This document shows, one piece after another, positions 1 through 8,857 of a DNA stretch of 64,000 bases (positions within the stretch are counted from its first letter, which is position 1; every line of letters starts with the position of its first letter). This DNA is from DASSUC01 sp035649895. GTDB lineage: Bacteria > Actinomycetota > Actinomycetes > Mycobacteriales > Micromonosporaceae. A program made the position numbers and the translations under genes. The stretch spans positions 6,655 to 70,654 of the forward strand of contig DASRIS010000085.1 of assembly GCA_035649895.1 (NCBI GenBank). The letters run 5' to 3'. Under the pieces are notes generated by a model. It saw only the letters and a program-made list of their open reading frames with translations. It did no database searches and was not told the origin of the DNA.

Positions 1-680
1 TTGGCGCGTTTGACTAGTTGCTGGGCGAGCGTGTTCGCGAGAGTCCGAGCATTTTCAATAAACAGCGACATTACGGGTCTGCTGGTGGTGCCGAGCGGAC
101 CGGGTAACCGGGTCTCGAACAGGAAGTTGATGATCGGGTCATGGCTGTACGGGTCAATTAGGCTAACGTCATTCAGCTGTACGCTCTCAAAGTCCGCTCG
201 GATGCGGAAACTCTGTGGAAACCGCTCCAGCAAGCTGGCGTAACCTTCCGCCCAGCTTGTGGCGACCCGGCTGCTGATCTGGATGCGGATCATCTCTACG
301 CCTCGGTTGAGCGCCTCTTCCTCGGCTTTCATCAGCTCACCGTACATATCTGCCCGACCCTCATGGTGGAATCCCCAGCCGGTCCGATACACGGTCTCCT
401 TGGAGTTGCGGATGTGCATCACCAGCTCGTCGTAGTACCGCCGTTCGCTCTCGGCGTCGACGATCGCCATATATCGCACTACCTGTTCGCGTGGCCGGAC
501 CCTCGCCCGGGCTGCCGGATCACGGAGCGAAGCTGTTGGCGGAGTGGTAAAGTGCAGCCGTTTGTGCCGCCGAACTCCCTCAATCCGTATATAAAGAACC
601 AAACCAATCAAAGCTATCAAAACGCCAGCTCCCTGCCATGCAGGTTGGCTGAGGATGTCCAGCAGCGACACTCTGGCCAT
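1..680 (-). CDS. Membrane-anchored protein of unknown function, C-terminus outside window
   Basis: Reading the minus strand from an ATG at 680 gives 226 uninterrupted codons that run off the left edge, so the protein is partial. A GTG directly before it at 683 is an alternative start, and an in-frame TGA lies a short way upstream. A hydrophobic helix at about residues 13-31 (core GAGVLIALIGLVLYI) suggests an N-terminal membrane anchor with the rest cytoplasmic. The remainder is soluble and mixed alpha/beta, with phrases such as SKETVYRTGWGFHHEG and EEALNRGVEMIRIQISSR. These are loosely reminiscent of the first half of phospholipase-D-like folds, but I see no HKD motif. It is divergent from the next gene. 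Function not recognised. Confidence 0.7.
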   Translation of the reverse strand, partial: MARVSLLDILSQPAWQGAGVLIALIGLVLYIRIEGVRRHKRLHFTTPPTASLRDPAARARVRPREQVVRYMAIVDAESERRYYDELVMHIRNSKETVYRTGWGFHHEGRADMYGELMKAEEEALNRGVEMIRIQISSRVATSWAEGYASLLERFPQSFRIRADFESVQLNDVSLIDPYSHDPIINFLFETRLPGPLGTTSRPVMSLFIENARTLANTLAQQLVKRA

Positions 681-867
681 CACCTCGCACGTCGTCTGGC
701 GGATCTCTCGGCGGTGCTCCAAGGGCCTGTTCGTTCATGGGCGGCTACTCATGGTATCCGAGCTGTGCTATTAAGGTCATGGCCTCGTTTGGGCCGGGCG
801 CGGGCAGCCAGCGTCGTTTGGAGGCCGCCCATCCTGCCTGCGCCTTGACCGCCTTGTCGACGGCAGT

Positions 868-2403
868 GTGGGCCGGGCCCCCGATGACCTCTACGATGGC
901 GCGGTGAGTGCAGAGAGTCGTAGTCGTGGCCGGTCGGCCTCCCGCTTGTCCAGCCGCGGCGACGCAGTGCCGAACCTGCTGGAGAAGCAGCTTGAGCAGG
1001 CTGAGCATCTGCTGTCGGTCGATGACCCGGTAGAGGCGGAGCTGCACGTCGCCGGCATGATCTCCCTCGCTAAGTTCGGGGGGCTCGGCTCGGAGCTGAA
1101 CGACATGCTCTTCCTGGCCCTTGTAAAGGCCGCCAGCGAGAACCCATCGCCGCATGCCGCAACGCTGCTGCGTACGGTAGTGGCGATCGGGTCACCCAGC
1201 CAGCGACGAGTAGCGAGCAACGCGCTGGGCATAGTGACCGCCGCTGGGCACTTTCCTCCTGAGTGGACGGTCCAGCTCGGGCGAGCAGTGCCTGAGCGGG
1301 CGTGGCGCAGGTTCGACGTCTTCGGCGACGCGGAGATCATCACGGTGACGTTCCGCTACGGCGATGCTGAGCATGTGGTCGTCGTACAGGTCGACAGGTG
1401 CCGCGAGCCTGTGGCGCTCAACATCATTGTGACGGGCGCGGTCGCTGACGTGCTGTCACACATCCAGAGCGATGATGACCCACTGATGCGGGTAGAGCCG
1501 CTCGACCTGGACGACGTCCGTCATCGCATCGAGCCGGCGTTGGCCCGCTGCGACCAGGGCGGGTCCGCCGAGCTGAGCGGCCCGTCGTTGGTCTGCCTGC
1601 CGGTCGCCCGGGCTCGCGTACGGCGGCTACCCGCTGGCGGCCAGCCGCCGGAGCTCCGCAGCTTCACGGCGGCCGACCGGGACGCGGCGGTGGCGGACTT
1701 CCTGGCCGGCGCGCACGCCGCCGATGCGGGCGAGGAGAAGACCGCGCGGTTCTGGGGTGAGGTGCTCACCGGGTACAGCGGCTACGTGCCGGGGGAGGCG
1801 CCCACCCGGGTCGGCCCCCGCAAGGTGTCGGAGATGCTGCTGTCCTACGTGCCGAACACCTTCACCCTCACCGGCGCGCAACGTGACGGGATGTCCAGCG
1901 CGGTCACTGCGTGGGCCCGGTGGTCCGCCGAGCGTCAGGAGCTGGACAAGCCCGCAACCGCCCACCTGGAAGAGCATCTGCCCAAGGTGTTCGCGGAGTT
2001 CGATGAGGCGTACGACCATCCGGACAGCATCCTGGTCCGCAGCTACCTGACCGACATATCCACGGTCACCGCCGATGCGACAGTGCTGGGCTTCGCCCTG
2101 CACCGCCGGCACCTCGCCGTCCCGGTTCCCGAGGCGCGCACCGGCGCAGACCACATCCGGCTGCTGGACGCGGCAGACCCCACCAACCGGCGCGCGATCG
2201 TCGAGAGTGAGTGCGGCGAGTGCGAGCTACCTGCTGGCATGACCCGGGCCCAGTTCCTCGACGCTGCCGTACGCGTCGTCGAGCAGCTATGGCACGACGA
2301 CCCACCGGAGATCTGGCAGGAGGCCCAACGCCTGTCCGCCGCCGGCCTCGCTAACCACGACGTCATCCACCGGCTTGTCGCTGGTGCCCGCAGCGGTGGC
2401 TGA
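868..2403 (+). CDS. Conserved hypothetical protein with DUF1841-like C-terminal motif
   Basis: A 511-codon reading frame of unknown function. The last ~40 residues (PPEIWQEAQRLSAAGLANHD then VIHRLV) match the pattern of the short DUF1841-type motif found at the ends of many bacterial proteins of unknown role; this assignment is from memory. The rest is acidic and soluble with no signal peptide or membrane helix. The first ~33 residues are low-complexity and Arg/Ser-rich, so GTG at 904 or GTG at 967 (MPNLLEKQLEQAEHLL) may be the true start; none has a convincing ribosome site. It is followed 72 bp later by another unrecognised gene on the same strand, suggesting a two-gene unit. Confidence 0.65.
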   Translation: MGRAPDDLYDGAVSAESRSRGRSASRLSSRGDAVPNLLEKQLEQAEHLLSVDDPVEAELHVAGMISLAKFGGLGSELNDMLFLALVKAASENPSPHAATLLRTVVAIGSPSQRRVASNALGIVTAAGHFPPEWTVQLGRAVPERAWRRFDVFGDAEIITVTFRYGDAEHVVVVQVDRCREPVALNIIVTGAVADVLSHIQSDDDPLMRVEPLDLDDVRHRIEPALARCDQGGSAELSGPSLVCLPVARARVRRLPAGGQPPELRSFTAADRDAAVADFLAGAHAADAGEEKTARFWGEVLTGYSGYVPGEAPTRVGPRKVSEMLLSYVPNTFTLTGAQRDGMSSAVTAWARWSAERQELDKPATAHLEEHLPKVFAEFDEAYDHPDSILVRSYLTDISTVTADATVLGFALHRRHLAVPVPEARTGADHIRLLDAADPTNRRAIVESECGECELPAGMTRAQFLDAAVRVVEQLWHDDPPEIWQEAQRLSAAGLANHDVIHRLVAGARSGG

Positions 2404-2475
2404 CCCGTCCAAAAAGGCTGACCTGTCCGAAACTGGCCCGTACCGCACGCCGGCCTGTGCCGAAAGCTGGAGACC

Positions 2476-3012
2476 GTGCCGCACATGCAGAAGACCCCGA
2501 CCCTGGATGCCTTGTCAGCGGTCGAGCAGGCCGGCGTTCTGGCCACGCTGCTACGCGTCCATCCGGAGCTGGCGCGCGAGGCCGAGGCGATCGCCGCGGA
2601 GCGGCTGGCCGAAGAGGACAGTGACGAGGTGGCCGCAGGCGTCGCCGCTGAGCTGCGGGCTCTGCATCTCGAGCAGCTCGCCGACCGCGCCGGGCCGCAG
2701 TGGGACGGTGGGTACGTCGAGCCGCACGAGGCTGCGTGCGAGCTGCTCGACGAGGCGGTGCAGCCATACCTGGACGACCTGAGCCGGCGGATGAGGGTGG
2801 GCGCCACCGAGGCGGCCGGTCAGATCGCTCGCGGGATGCTGGCCGGCCTCTACGCCTGCCGGGACGAGAACGACAACGACCTGGTTCTCACCCATGCGGG
2901 TATGCCGGACGCGGTCGACTACCTCGCCAGTACCGTGCTGGCCGCCTGTGCCAAGGGTGGGGTGGCCGTACCGGAGCAGTGGCTGGCCGACAACTGTCCA
3001 GCATGGACATAG
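2476..3012 (+). CDS. Hypothetical soluble helical protein
   Basis: 178 codons, acidic, rich in Ala/Glu/Leu and predicted helical throughout, without membrane segments or a recognised domain. GTG at 2476 is preceded closely by GGAG, and ATG at 2485 (MQKTPTLDALS) would sit at a more usual distance from the same GGAG, so either may be used. It follows the DUF1841-like gene at 72 bp and is probably co-transcribed with it. No function can be assigned from the sequence. Confidence 0.6.
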   Translation: MPHMQKTPTLDALSAVEQAGVLATLLRVHPELAREAEAIAAERLAEEDSDEVAAGVAAELRALHLEQLADRAGPQWDGGYVEPHEAACELLDEAVQPYLDDLSRRMRVGATEAAGQIARGMLAGLYACRDENDNDLVLTHAGMPDAVDYLASTVLAACAKGGVAVPEQWLADNCPAWT

Positions 3013-3320
3013 GACCGGGTCAGCTGGCTATGACTGGCTTAGTGGCCGACCGGTCGCCCAGGGAAGTCAGCGCCACGGACTGAGCATCAGTGGAACCGCC
3101 TGGGTGCGACGTTCCGAACTGTGCCACCAAGCGCGTCATGATCTACAGCCGGCCAGCGTCGGTCCTGAGGTGACTGTCTCGGCGTTGCCCCGCAGGTCGG
3201 AGCTGATGGCGACGTACCAGGGCCGGCGCAGTGCCGGCACCGCCCGCCAGGCCCGGATGTGTCGCTGCGCAGTTATGCATCGCTCGGCATGGGTGAGTCT
3301 CGTGTGGTCGACACGACTGG

Positions 3321-3355
3321 TTGACAGCTGTCATGAGCGCTTGTCTGGCTACGCT
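3321..3355 (+). promoter_or_regulatory. Candidate promoter/operator of the DUF262-HipA operon
   Basis: The 392-bp space between 3013 and 3404 holds no gene I can support. Inside it is TTGACA at 3321-3326, a consensus -35 hexamer, overlapping a perfect 12-bp palindrome TGACAGCTGTCA at 3322-3333. TACGCT at 3350-3355 could be a -10, but the 23-bp spacer is long. The palindrome lies 71 bp before the operon's start codon. Operator function is inference. Confidence 0.35.
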
Positions 3356-3404
3356 GGATGACAACACCGTTCAGAGAGCGGATCCGGACAGGAAAGGAGG
3401 CCCG

Positions 3405-5003
3405 ATGACGTCAGGCGCTCCGCTGGAGGGGTCCAGCTCTGGAAGCTACAGCATCCCGGACCTGGTCCGAATGGCTGCCGAGGGATCTATTCGGGTGCCG
3501 ACATTCCAGCGGTCCTTCGTGTGGGACGCATCGGACGTACGGAAGCTGTTCGACAGTATCTATAGAGGGTTTCCAATCGGCACGATCCTCCTGTGGCGGA
3601 ATGAGGGCCCTGCCGGTGAGGTCGCCCTCGGGCCGGTCGTGCTCCCGGTGCCGCGTCGTACAGATGCGTTATGGGTAGTGGATGGGCAGCAGCGCGTTAC
3701 CTCCCTCTTCGGTGCTCTGGCCCCTACTGCCACCGGCGTAGACGATCGTTTTGAGGTCTACTTTGACCTGGCCACGTCTCGTTTCGTCAACCCACGACGC
3801 GGCCTGGTGCCGCCCCGTTCCATTCCGGTACGCGAGGCGCTTGAAACGCGTACCATGCTGGCCTGGCTACGTGAGCATCAGTCTGATCTTGAGCCAGTGG
3901 ATCTCGATATCGCAGATAGGCTGGGGGGTGCCATACGAGACTACAAGGTTCCCGCCTACATTGTTTCGGGAAACGACCAGAGGCTGCTCAGGGAGGTCTT
4001 CGACAGGGTCAACTCGGCGGGACGTCCAATTCGCCGGGCGCAGGTCTTCCATGCGCTCTTTGCAAGCGATGCCGAGCCAGGCAGCCCCAGCGCGGTGGTT
4101 GAGGAGCTTCGGCATCTAGGGTTCGGCCGTCTCGACGAGAACAGGATCGTCCAGAGCCTTCTGGCGATCAGGGGTGGCGATGTTCAGCGGGACGTACACG
4201 AAGAGTTCGATGATGGCGACGATCCTGCCGAATGGTATGACAGAACAGAAGTGTCCCTGTCCAGGGCGATTGACTTTCTTCGTGCAGTGGGCGTCCCCCA
4301 CCTATCTCTCATGCCGAGTACGCTGCCGCTGCCGGTCCTTGCGGCCTTCTTCTACATCCATCCCGAGCCTGAGCCTTGGATCTTGCGGCTGCTGTCACGG
4401 TGGCTATGGCGGAGCTGGGCTCACGACTTTGGTCGTGATGGCGGACAGGCCTCAACTCTCAGGCGGGCCGTCAAGTCCGTCAACCCGAAAAAGCTGTCCC
4501 CGGACAAGGCGCCATCGAGCTTCCATGCAGTGGAGGCGCTTCTCTGGTCAACGACGGATGCGACTGCGCCGGAGATCTCCATGCAGGGATTTAGGAAGGA
4601 CAAGGCGCATAGCCGTTTGATACTGCTCGCCCTGGCCGCACTAGGACCGTTAGACGGCGGCGGGCATATAGACCTGGCCGAGGGGTTCGAAAGGCTGGGC
4701 GTCGACATCGTCACACAGCTGGTGCCGAACCACAGGTCGGATGCGGCGGCTTGGGGTTTCTGGCCGGCCGGATCCCGGCCCACCGGGGCCGAGGATGAGA
4801 AGGTGCTCGCAAGCCACGCCATTGACCCAGCCGCGGCTTTAATGCTGCGCGATCGTGACATTGATGGGTTCTTGTTGGCGCGTCGACGGCGTCTGCGCGC
4901 GCTCGTGCGGGGATTCCTCAGCAACCGGCTTGAGCCGGGCGCCTTGGTCCGGCCACCGCTCAACGATCTCATGGTGGCTGAGGAAGAGGGGGCAGCTCAT
5001 TGA
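3405..5003 (+). CDS. DUF262 (GmrSD N-terminal-like) protein
   Basis: 532 residues from ATG 3405, chosen because GGAAAGGAGG sits just upstream; the frame stays open further 5' without another good site. The N-terminal part is a DUF262 domain: IRVPTFQRSFVW at residues 29-40, the signature VVDGQQRVTSL at 91-101 (DGQQR 93-97), then FDRVNSAGRPI near 205. DUF262 has a ParB/Srx-like fold and is the N-terminal half of GmrSD type IV restriction enzymes, where it binds nucleotide and drives DNA cleavage. Here the C-terminal half lacks a recognisable HNH-type DUF1524 domain. The stop overlaps the start of the HipA-like gene by 4 nt, so the two are translationally coupled and probably act together in phage defence or as a toxin system. 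Confidence 0.85.
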   Translation: MTSGAPLEGSSSGSYSIPDLVRMAAEGSIRVPTFQRSFVWDASDVRKLFDSIYRGFPIGTILLWRNEGPAGEVALGPVVLPVPRRTDALWVVDGQQRVTSLFGALAPTATGVDDRFEVYFDLATSRFVNPRRGLVPPRSIPVREALETRTMLAWLREHQSDLEPVDLDIADRLGGAIRDYKVPAYIVSGNDQRLLREVFDRVNSAGRPIRRAQVFHALFASDAEPGSPSAVVEELRHLGFGRLDENRIVQSLLAIRGGDVQRDVHEEFDDGDDPAEWYDRTEVSLSRAIDFLRAVGVPHLSLMPSTLPLPVLAAFFYIHPEPEPWILRLLSRWLWRSWAHDFGRDGGQASTLRRAVKSVNPKKLSPDKAPSSFHAVEALLWSTTDATAPEISMQGFRKDKAHSRLILLALAALGPLDGGGHIDLAEGFERLGVDIVTQLVPNHRSDAAAWGFWPAGSRPTGAEDEKVLASHAIDPAAALMLRDRDIDGFLLARRRRLRALVRGFLSNRLEPGALVRPPLNDLMVAEEEGAAH

Positions 5004-6241
5004 GCGAGCAAGCCACCCTGCGGCTGGAGCTTCAGGCTGCCACCGGCCCGTGGGTCGAGGTCGGCTTCCTGCGAAAGTCCGGATCCAAGAACTGGTTCGA
5101 GCTCTCTGAGACGTACTGGGACCTGCCCGACCGGCCGGTCCTTGGTCAGATCTTCGAGGAGGAGGGGAGGACGTATCGCCCCAGCTCTTGGGTAGCGTTG
5201 CCGCACTGGTTCTCCCATCTTCTCCCGGAGGGGCGGCTACGCCAGGCTGTGGCCGAGGCGGCCCATACGAAGAGTATGCATGAGTTCGACCTGCTCGCCC
5301 GTATCGGCCAGGACGACCTGCCGGGAGCGCTTAGAGCGACGATCGTGAACTCTCCGACTGATCTCTCCATACCTCCCGAGCGGGCCATGGAGGCGGCAGA
5401 TGCCTGCCGGGTCGACCCTCTTCTCAAGTTCAGCCTAGCCGGCGCACAGCTGAAGTTTTCCGTGCTCGCCGATGATCGGGGCTTGACAGTGCCGGCGAAA
5501 GGCGAGGCCGGAAACGTCATCCTCAAGTTTCCCGACGGCCGCGCGGGTTTCTCCGGTGTCCCAGAGGCCGAGCTCGGCTGTATTGAGCTGGCGCGGCTGT
5601 CCGGGCTTCGTACCCCGGCTGCGCGGCTGTGGCAGCCGTCCGAGGTGACTGGTCTTGAGGAATGGGCACGTCGTACCTCCGGCATGGCGCTGGCGGTGGA
5701 TCGTTTTGATCGCCTTACGAGTAGCCGGCGGGTGCATATGGAGGAGCTGGCCCAGATAATGAATGTCCCCACGAAGCCGGACGGGGCAAAGTACCAGCGT
5801 GCCAACTTTGAGACGGTGGCGATGCATGCGAGCGCGCTGAGCGGTCTCGACTCGGTAGGGGAGGTCATCGACCGTATCGTGCTCAACGTGATCATCGGGA
5901 ACGGCGATGCACACCTTAAGAACTGGGCGTTCTTATACCCGGATGGCCGGATTCCGATCCTGAGTCCGGTCTATGACATACTGCCAACAGTGCTGTATGT
6001 GCCCAATGATGATCTCGGCCTGAAGCTCGACGGTGAGAGGCGGTTCGAGGCGATAACCCTGCAGAGTTTTGTTCGTCTGGGTGAGCGTTCAGGGTATGGG
6101 GGAGACTTGGCCGCCCAACGGGCTGGCGACGCCGTTGAGAAAGTCATGGGCAACTGGCGCTCGTTGGGGGACCATCTGACGCGTGAGCAATATGGGATCC
6201 TCACGAAGAGGCACAGCACACTCGCACTTCTCGCGTCGTGA
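5000..6241 (+). CDS. hipA: HipA-family serine/threonine kinase
   Basis: 413 residues from TTG 5000, which overlaps the upstream TGA. HipA kinases phosphorylate translation factors such as GltX and cause growth arrest. Visible kinase elements are the Ser-containing P-loop-like SLAGAQLK (145-152), a lysine in NVILKFP (K176), the catalytic loop NGDAHLKN (D303, N308) and the metal-binding aspartate in SPVYDIL (D326). The length and the N-terminal HipA-N1-like part (residues ~15-110) are normal for the family. Most hipA genes follow a helix-turn-helix hipB antitoxin; here the upstream partner is DUF262 and no HTH gene is adjacent. An inverted repeat and a terminator follow. Confidence 0.88.
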   Translation: MSEQATLRLELQAATGPWVEVGFLRKSGSKNWFELSETYWDLPDRPVLGQIFEEEGRTYRPSSWVALPHWFSHLLPEGRLRQAVAEAAHTKSMHEFDLLARIGQDDLPGALRATIVNSPTDLSIPPERAMEAADACRVDPLLKFSLAGAQLKFSVLADDRGLTVPAKGEAGNVILKFPDGRAGFSGVPEAELGCIELARLSGLRTPAARLWQPSEVTGLEEWARRTSGMALAVDRFDRLTSSRRVHMEELAQIMNVPTKPDGAKYQRANFETVAMHASALSGLDSVGEVIDRIVLNVIIGNGDAHLKNWAFLYPDGRIPILSPVYDILPTVLYVPNDDLGLKLDGERRFEAITLQSFVRLGERSGYGGDLAAQRAGDAVEKVMGNWRSLGDHLTREQYGILTKRHSTLALLAS

Positions 6242-6380
6242 ATAGCTTTTGCGCCTAGTTTCTGTCGAGTGCGCCGCATGCCCGCCGGGACAGTCACGGC
6301 CAGCCACCTGTGAGGACGGCCCAGGAGAGGACGTTTACCGCGCAGCCGCTGGCACCATCGCTGCCTTGGCCCAGTACCTG

Positions 6381-6447
6381 TGTCGAACACCTGTGCGCAG
6401 CCCGCCGGCGCGGGGCGAAGTTGATAAGTTCATTTAGGTGTTCGACA
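6381..6447. repeat. 12-bp inverted repeat downstream of hipA
   Basis: TGTCGAACACCT (6381-6392) is mirrored exactly by AGGTGTTCGACA (6436-6447), with 43 nt between the arms. It lies in the 294-bp space between hipA and the convergent protease gene. Possible roles are mRNA 3'-end structure or a protein site. The halves resemble parts of an actinobacterial LexA box but are too far apart for one. Confidence 0.4.
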
Positions 6448-6484
6448 GGTATGACAACTTTGCCTGTCGGCCGGAGTCTGTGGT

Positions 6485-6520
6485 GCTGCCGGCCACCGCG
6501 GTAAGACGGTGGCCGGCAGC
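6485..6520. terminator. Strong bidirectional hairpin terminator
   Basis: GCTGCCGGCCACCG (6485-6498) and CGGTGGCCGGCAGC (6507-6520) form a perfect 14-bp stem with an 8-nt loop. It sits 15 bp past the stop of the minus-strand protease gene and downstream of hipA, so it can end both convergent transcripts. There is no long U tract, as is usual in high-GC actinomycetes. Confidence 0.85.
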
Positions 6521-6535
6521 GCCTTTCAGCTGCGA

Positions 6536-8623
6536 TCAGGTGCGGACGATCGTCACGTTGTCCACGCCGGCCTCGACCAGGCTGGCGGTGGAGGCGTCAG
6601 CCGCCTCGACCCGCAGCCGGACGCTCTGCCCGGCGAAGCTGGACAGGTTGACGCTTGCTGTCGCCCAGGACCCGGCCCGGTTCGTTGCCGCGCCGACCTG
6701 GCTGAACACCACCGTGGCGCCGGTTCCGGAGACCACGCTGACCCGGAAGTAGTCAGCGCTGCTCGAGTTGTTCAGGTGCGCCAGGTACCACGAGAACGAC
6801 AGCGTGAGCGTCGCCGCCGATGGCAGCGCGATCAACGGGGACTGCATCGTCGTGGTGCCGCCGTCCACGTCGTACGAGCCTGCGCCCGTGCCGGCGAGGC
6901 GGCCGGTCACCAGGTCGTTGACGCCGGAGACCGTGGTGCCCAGCTGCAGCGTGACGGTGGAGGTGGTGCCCTCCGGGTCGCCCCGCTCCCACTGGCCCAG
7001 GGTGGCGGTGTCGGTGCCGTTGGGGTTGGTGACCCAGCCGGTCGCGGTCTCGAAGGTGTCGGAGTAGATCGTGGTCCCGCCGCCGCCGCTGCACGTGGGC
7101 TCACCGGCCTGGACCGGCACGGAGACTGCGTTCCAGGCCGCCTTGACGGTGGCGCACTGCGGCGAGCTGGCACCGTAGAGGTTCACTGCCGCGTTGAGCG
7201 AGGCGAGCCGGACGTTGGCGTACCGCCAGGTTGAGGTCTTGGCCAGCATCGCGTTGTAGTAGATCCGGCCGGCGACCTGCACGCCGATGCCGGTCACGGT
7301 CGAGCCGTTGCAGGTCGGGCTGGCCGGGTTGCCGGCCGGGTTCGAGCCCATCGCGACCAGGTAGAACCAGTGGTTGAGCGGGCCCGCCGCAGCGTGCACC
7401 TCGGTGTTGGGGATCGCGGTTGACCAGCAGTTCGGGTCGCCCTCGGCGGCCGGGTTGTACATGTTGCGGATCTCGCCGCTGCCGGAGAGGTTGACCTCCT
7501 CGCCGACCAGGAAGTCCGGCGGGTCGTTCGGGTTGTTGGTGTAGTGCTCGGTCAGCGCGCCGAAGATGTCGCCGGTGCCCTCGTTGATGCCACCGTTCTC
7601 GTTGCCGCTGCCGGCGCCGCCGGGGGTGGTCTGGAAGATCGCGTGGCCGTACTCGTGCGCCACCACGTCGATCGGGGTGACCTGGCGCAGGTTGTCCGAG
7701 GAGTGCCCGAAGTTGGTGTAGCTGCCGTTCCAGTAGGCGTTGACGGCGTTCAGGCCCACCCGGGCCGGGAAGCCGCCGCCGCTGCCGTTGATGCCGTTGC
7801 GCCCGAGCCAGCTGCCGAGCATGTCCCATTCCCGCTGTACGGCGTAGAGCGCGTCCACGCACGCGGTCTCGAGGTTCGTGCCCGACCCGTTGCCCCAGAT
7901 GTCATCGGTGCCGGTAAACGTCGTGCCGGTCTGCCCGCCGCAGCGGATGCCGGACCGGGTCGGGTCCGACATCGACCACGACGTGCCCGAACCCGACGTC
8001 GAGATGGTGACCTGGCCGTTGTAGTAGCTGTTGCCGGTGCCGGCGCGGACCATGTCGACGCTGTCGGCCACGGCTCCGGTCAGCGCGTCCACGTAGATGC
8101 TCGGCACGCTCGGCGTCCCGTCGGCCTTGGCGCCGGTGAGCTTGACCTCCCAGGCCAGCCGCGGGGTGCCCCAGGCCAGCACGACCAGGCGCGGCGCGCT
8201 CGCCGTCTCCACCGTCGCCAGCGTGGCGCGGGCGGTGGCGGACGCCGCGTCGGCGCCTACCGTGGGCCGGTTGCCCACCGCGATGACCCGGTCCTGGGCC
8301 ACGGCGGTGTTGAGCACCGCGCCGGTCGCGCCGGTCACCACGACCAGGTCGCCGCCGACCACGGGCAGGCCGCGGTACGTACGTTCGTACGAGAAGTACT
8401 TGAGGCCGTTGCCGCCGGGCTGCATTCCGGTCCGGAAGATCTTGTCGTCCGGGCTCTTGCGCAGCGTGGCGTTGCCGCTCGCGACCAGCGCGTCAGCGGC
8501 GGCGGCCGCGGGGTCGGCCGCGTCGGGGGTTGACGGGACGGCGCTCGCCGGCACCGAGACCATGGCGATGCCAACGGTCGCGGCGGCGAGCAGCGCGAGG
8601 GTGATGGGGGTTCTGCGTCTCAA
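6536..8623 (-). CDS. Secreted M4 (thermolysin-family) metalloprotease with C-terminal beta-sandwich
   Basis: 695 residues from TTG 8623, chosen because AGGAGGGG lies about 9 nt upstream and the protein then opens with RRRTPITLALLAAATVG and an Ala-rich signal peptide cut near ASA-VPS. Residues ~30-190 form an FTP/PepSY-type propeptide. The catalytic domain has HEYGH at 323-327 (Zn ligands H323, H327 and catalytic Glu324) and the downstream Zn-ligand Glu in NEGTGDIFG. A later HAAAGPLNHWFY segment supplies the active-site His typical of M4. After SGGGG a ~170-residue Ser/Thr-rich domain ending GVDNVTIVRT looks like a MAM/jelly-roll binding module. Export and self-cleavage of the propeptide are expected from the family. 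Confidence 0.93.
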   Translation of the reverse strand: MRRRTPITLALLAAATVGIAMVSVPASAVPSTPDAADPAAAAADALVASGNATLRKSPDDKIFRTGMQPGGNGLKYFSYERTYRGLPVVGGDLVVVTGATGAVLNTAVAQDRVIAVGNRPTVGADAASATARATLATVETASAPRLVVLAWGTPRLAWEVKLTGAKADGTPSVPSIYVDALTGAVADSVDMVRAGTGNSYYNGQVTISTSGSGTSWSMSDPTRSGIRCGGQTGTTFTGTDDIWGNGSGTNLETACVDALYAVQREWDMLGSWLGRNGINGSGGGFPARVGLNAVNAYWNGSYTNFGHSSDNLRQVTPIDVVAHEYGHAIFQTTPGGAGSGNENGGINEGTGDIFGALTEHYTNNPNDPPDFLVGEEVNLSGSGEIRNMYNPAAEGDPNCWSTAIPNTEVHAAAGPLNHWFYLVAMGSNPAGNPASPTCNGSTVTGIGVQVAGRIYYNAMLAKTSTWRYANVRLASLNAAVNLYGASSPQCATVKAAWNAVSVPVQAGEPTCSGGGGTTIYSDTFETATGWVTNPNGTDTATLGQWERGDPEGTTSTVTLQLGTTVSGVNDLVTGRLAGTGAGSYDVDGGTTTMQSPLIALPSAATLTLSFSWYLAHLNNSSSADYFRVSVVSGTGATVVFSQVGAATNRAGSWATASVNLSSFAGQSVRLRVEAADASTASLVEAGVDNVTIVRT

Positions 8624-8679
8624 GGGTCCTACCCCTCCTGGGATGCAGCCCGCGCCCTTGCAAGGCCACGGACAGGTAG

Positions 8680-8695
8680 CCGTCAATATTGACGG
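8680..8695. promoter_or_regulatory. 16-bp perfect palindrome upstream of the protease gene
   Basis: CCGTCAATATTGACGG is exactly self-complementary and AT-rich in its centre, unlike the surrounding DNA. It is 57-72 bp upstream of the protease start codon in the 234-bp space before it, the usual place for an operator or activator site. The binding protein is unknown. Confidence 0.5.
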
Positions 8696-8857
8696 TAATC
8701 ACACTCTGGCAGCCGGATCTCCCCGCGTCAACGTCCCACCCCCGGTGCGTGGGAAGGCCCGCGCACGACCATCCCCGCCCGCCCGCCCCATCACGTCTCC
8801 GCAGCCCAAAGCCCCCCGGGTACGCCGGACCGCAGCCGCCAGCTGCCCCGTGCGCGT

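Noticed and set aside
1..243. Plus-strand 80-codon frame at the left edge
   Set aside because: It is opposite the better-supported minus-strand membrane protein that spans 1-680.
6381..6447. Possible LexA (SOS) box from TCGAAC and GTTCGA halves
   Set aside because: The halves are about 50 bp apart rather than 4 bp, so this is not an SOS box.
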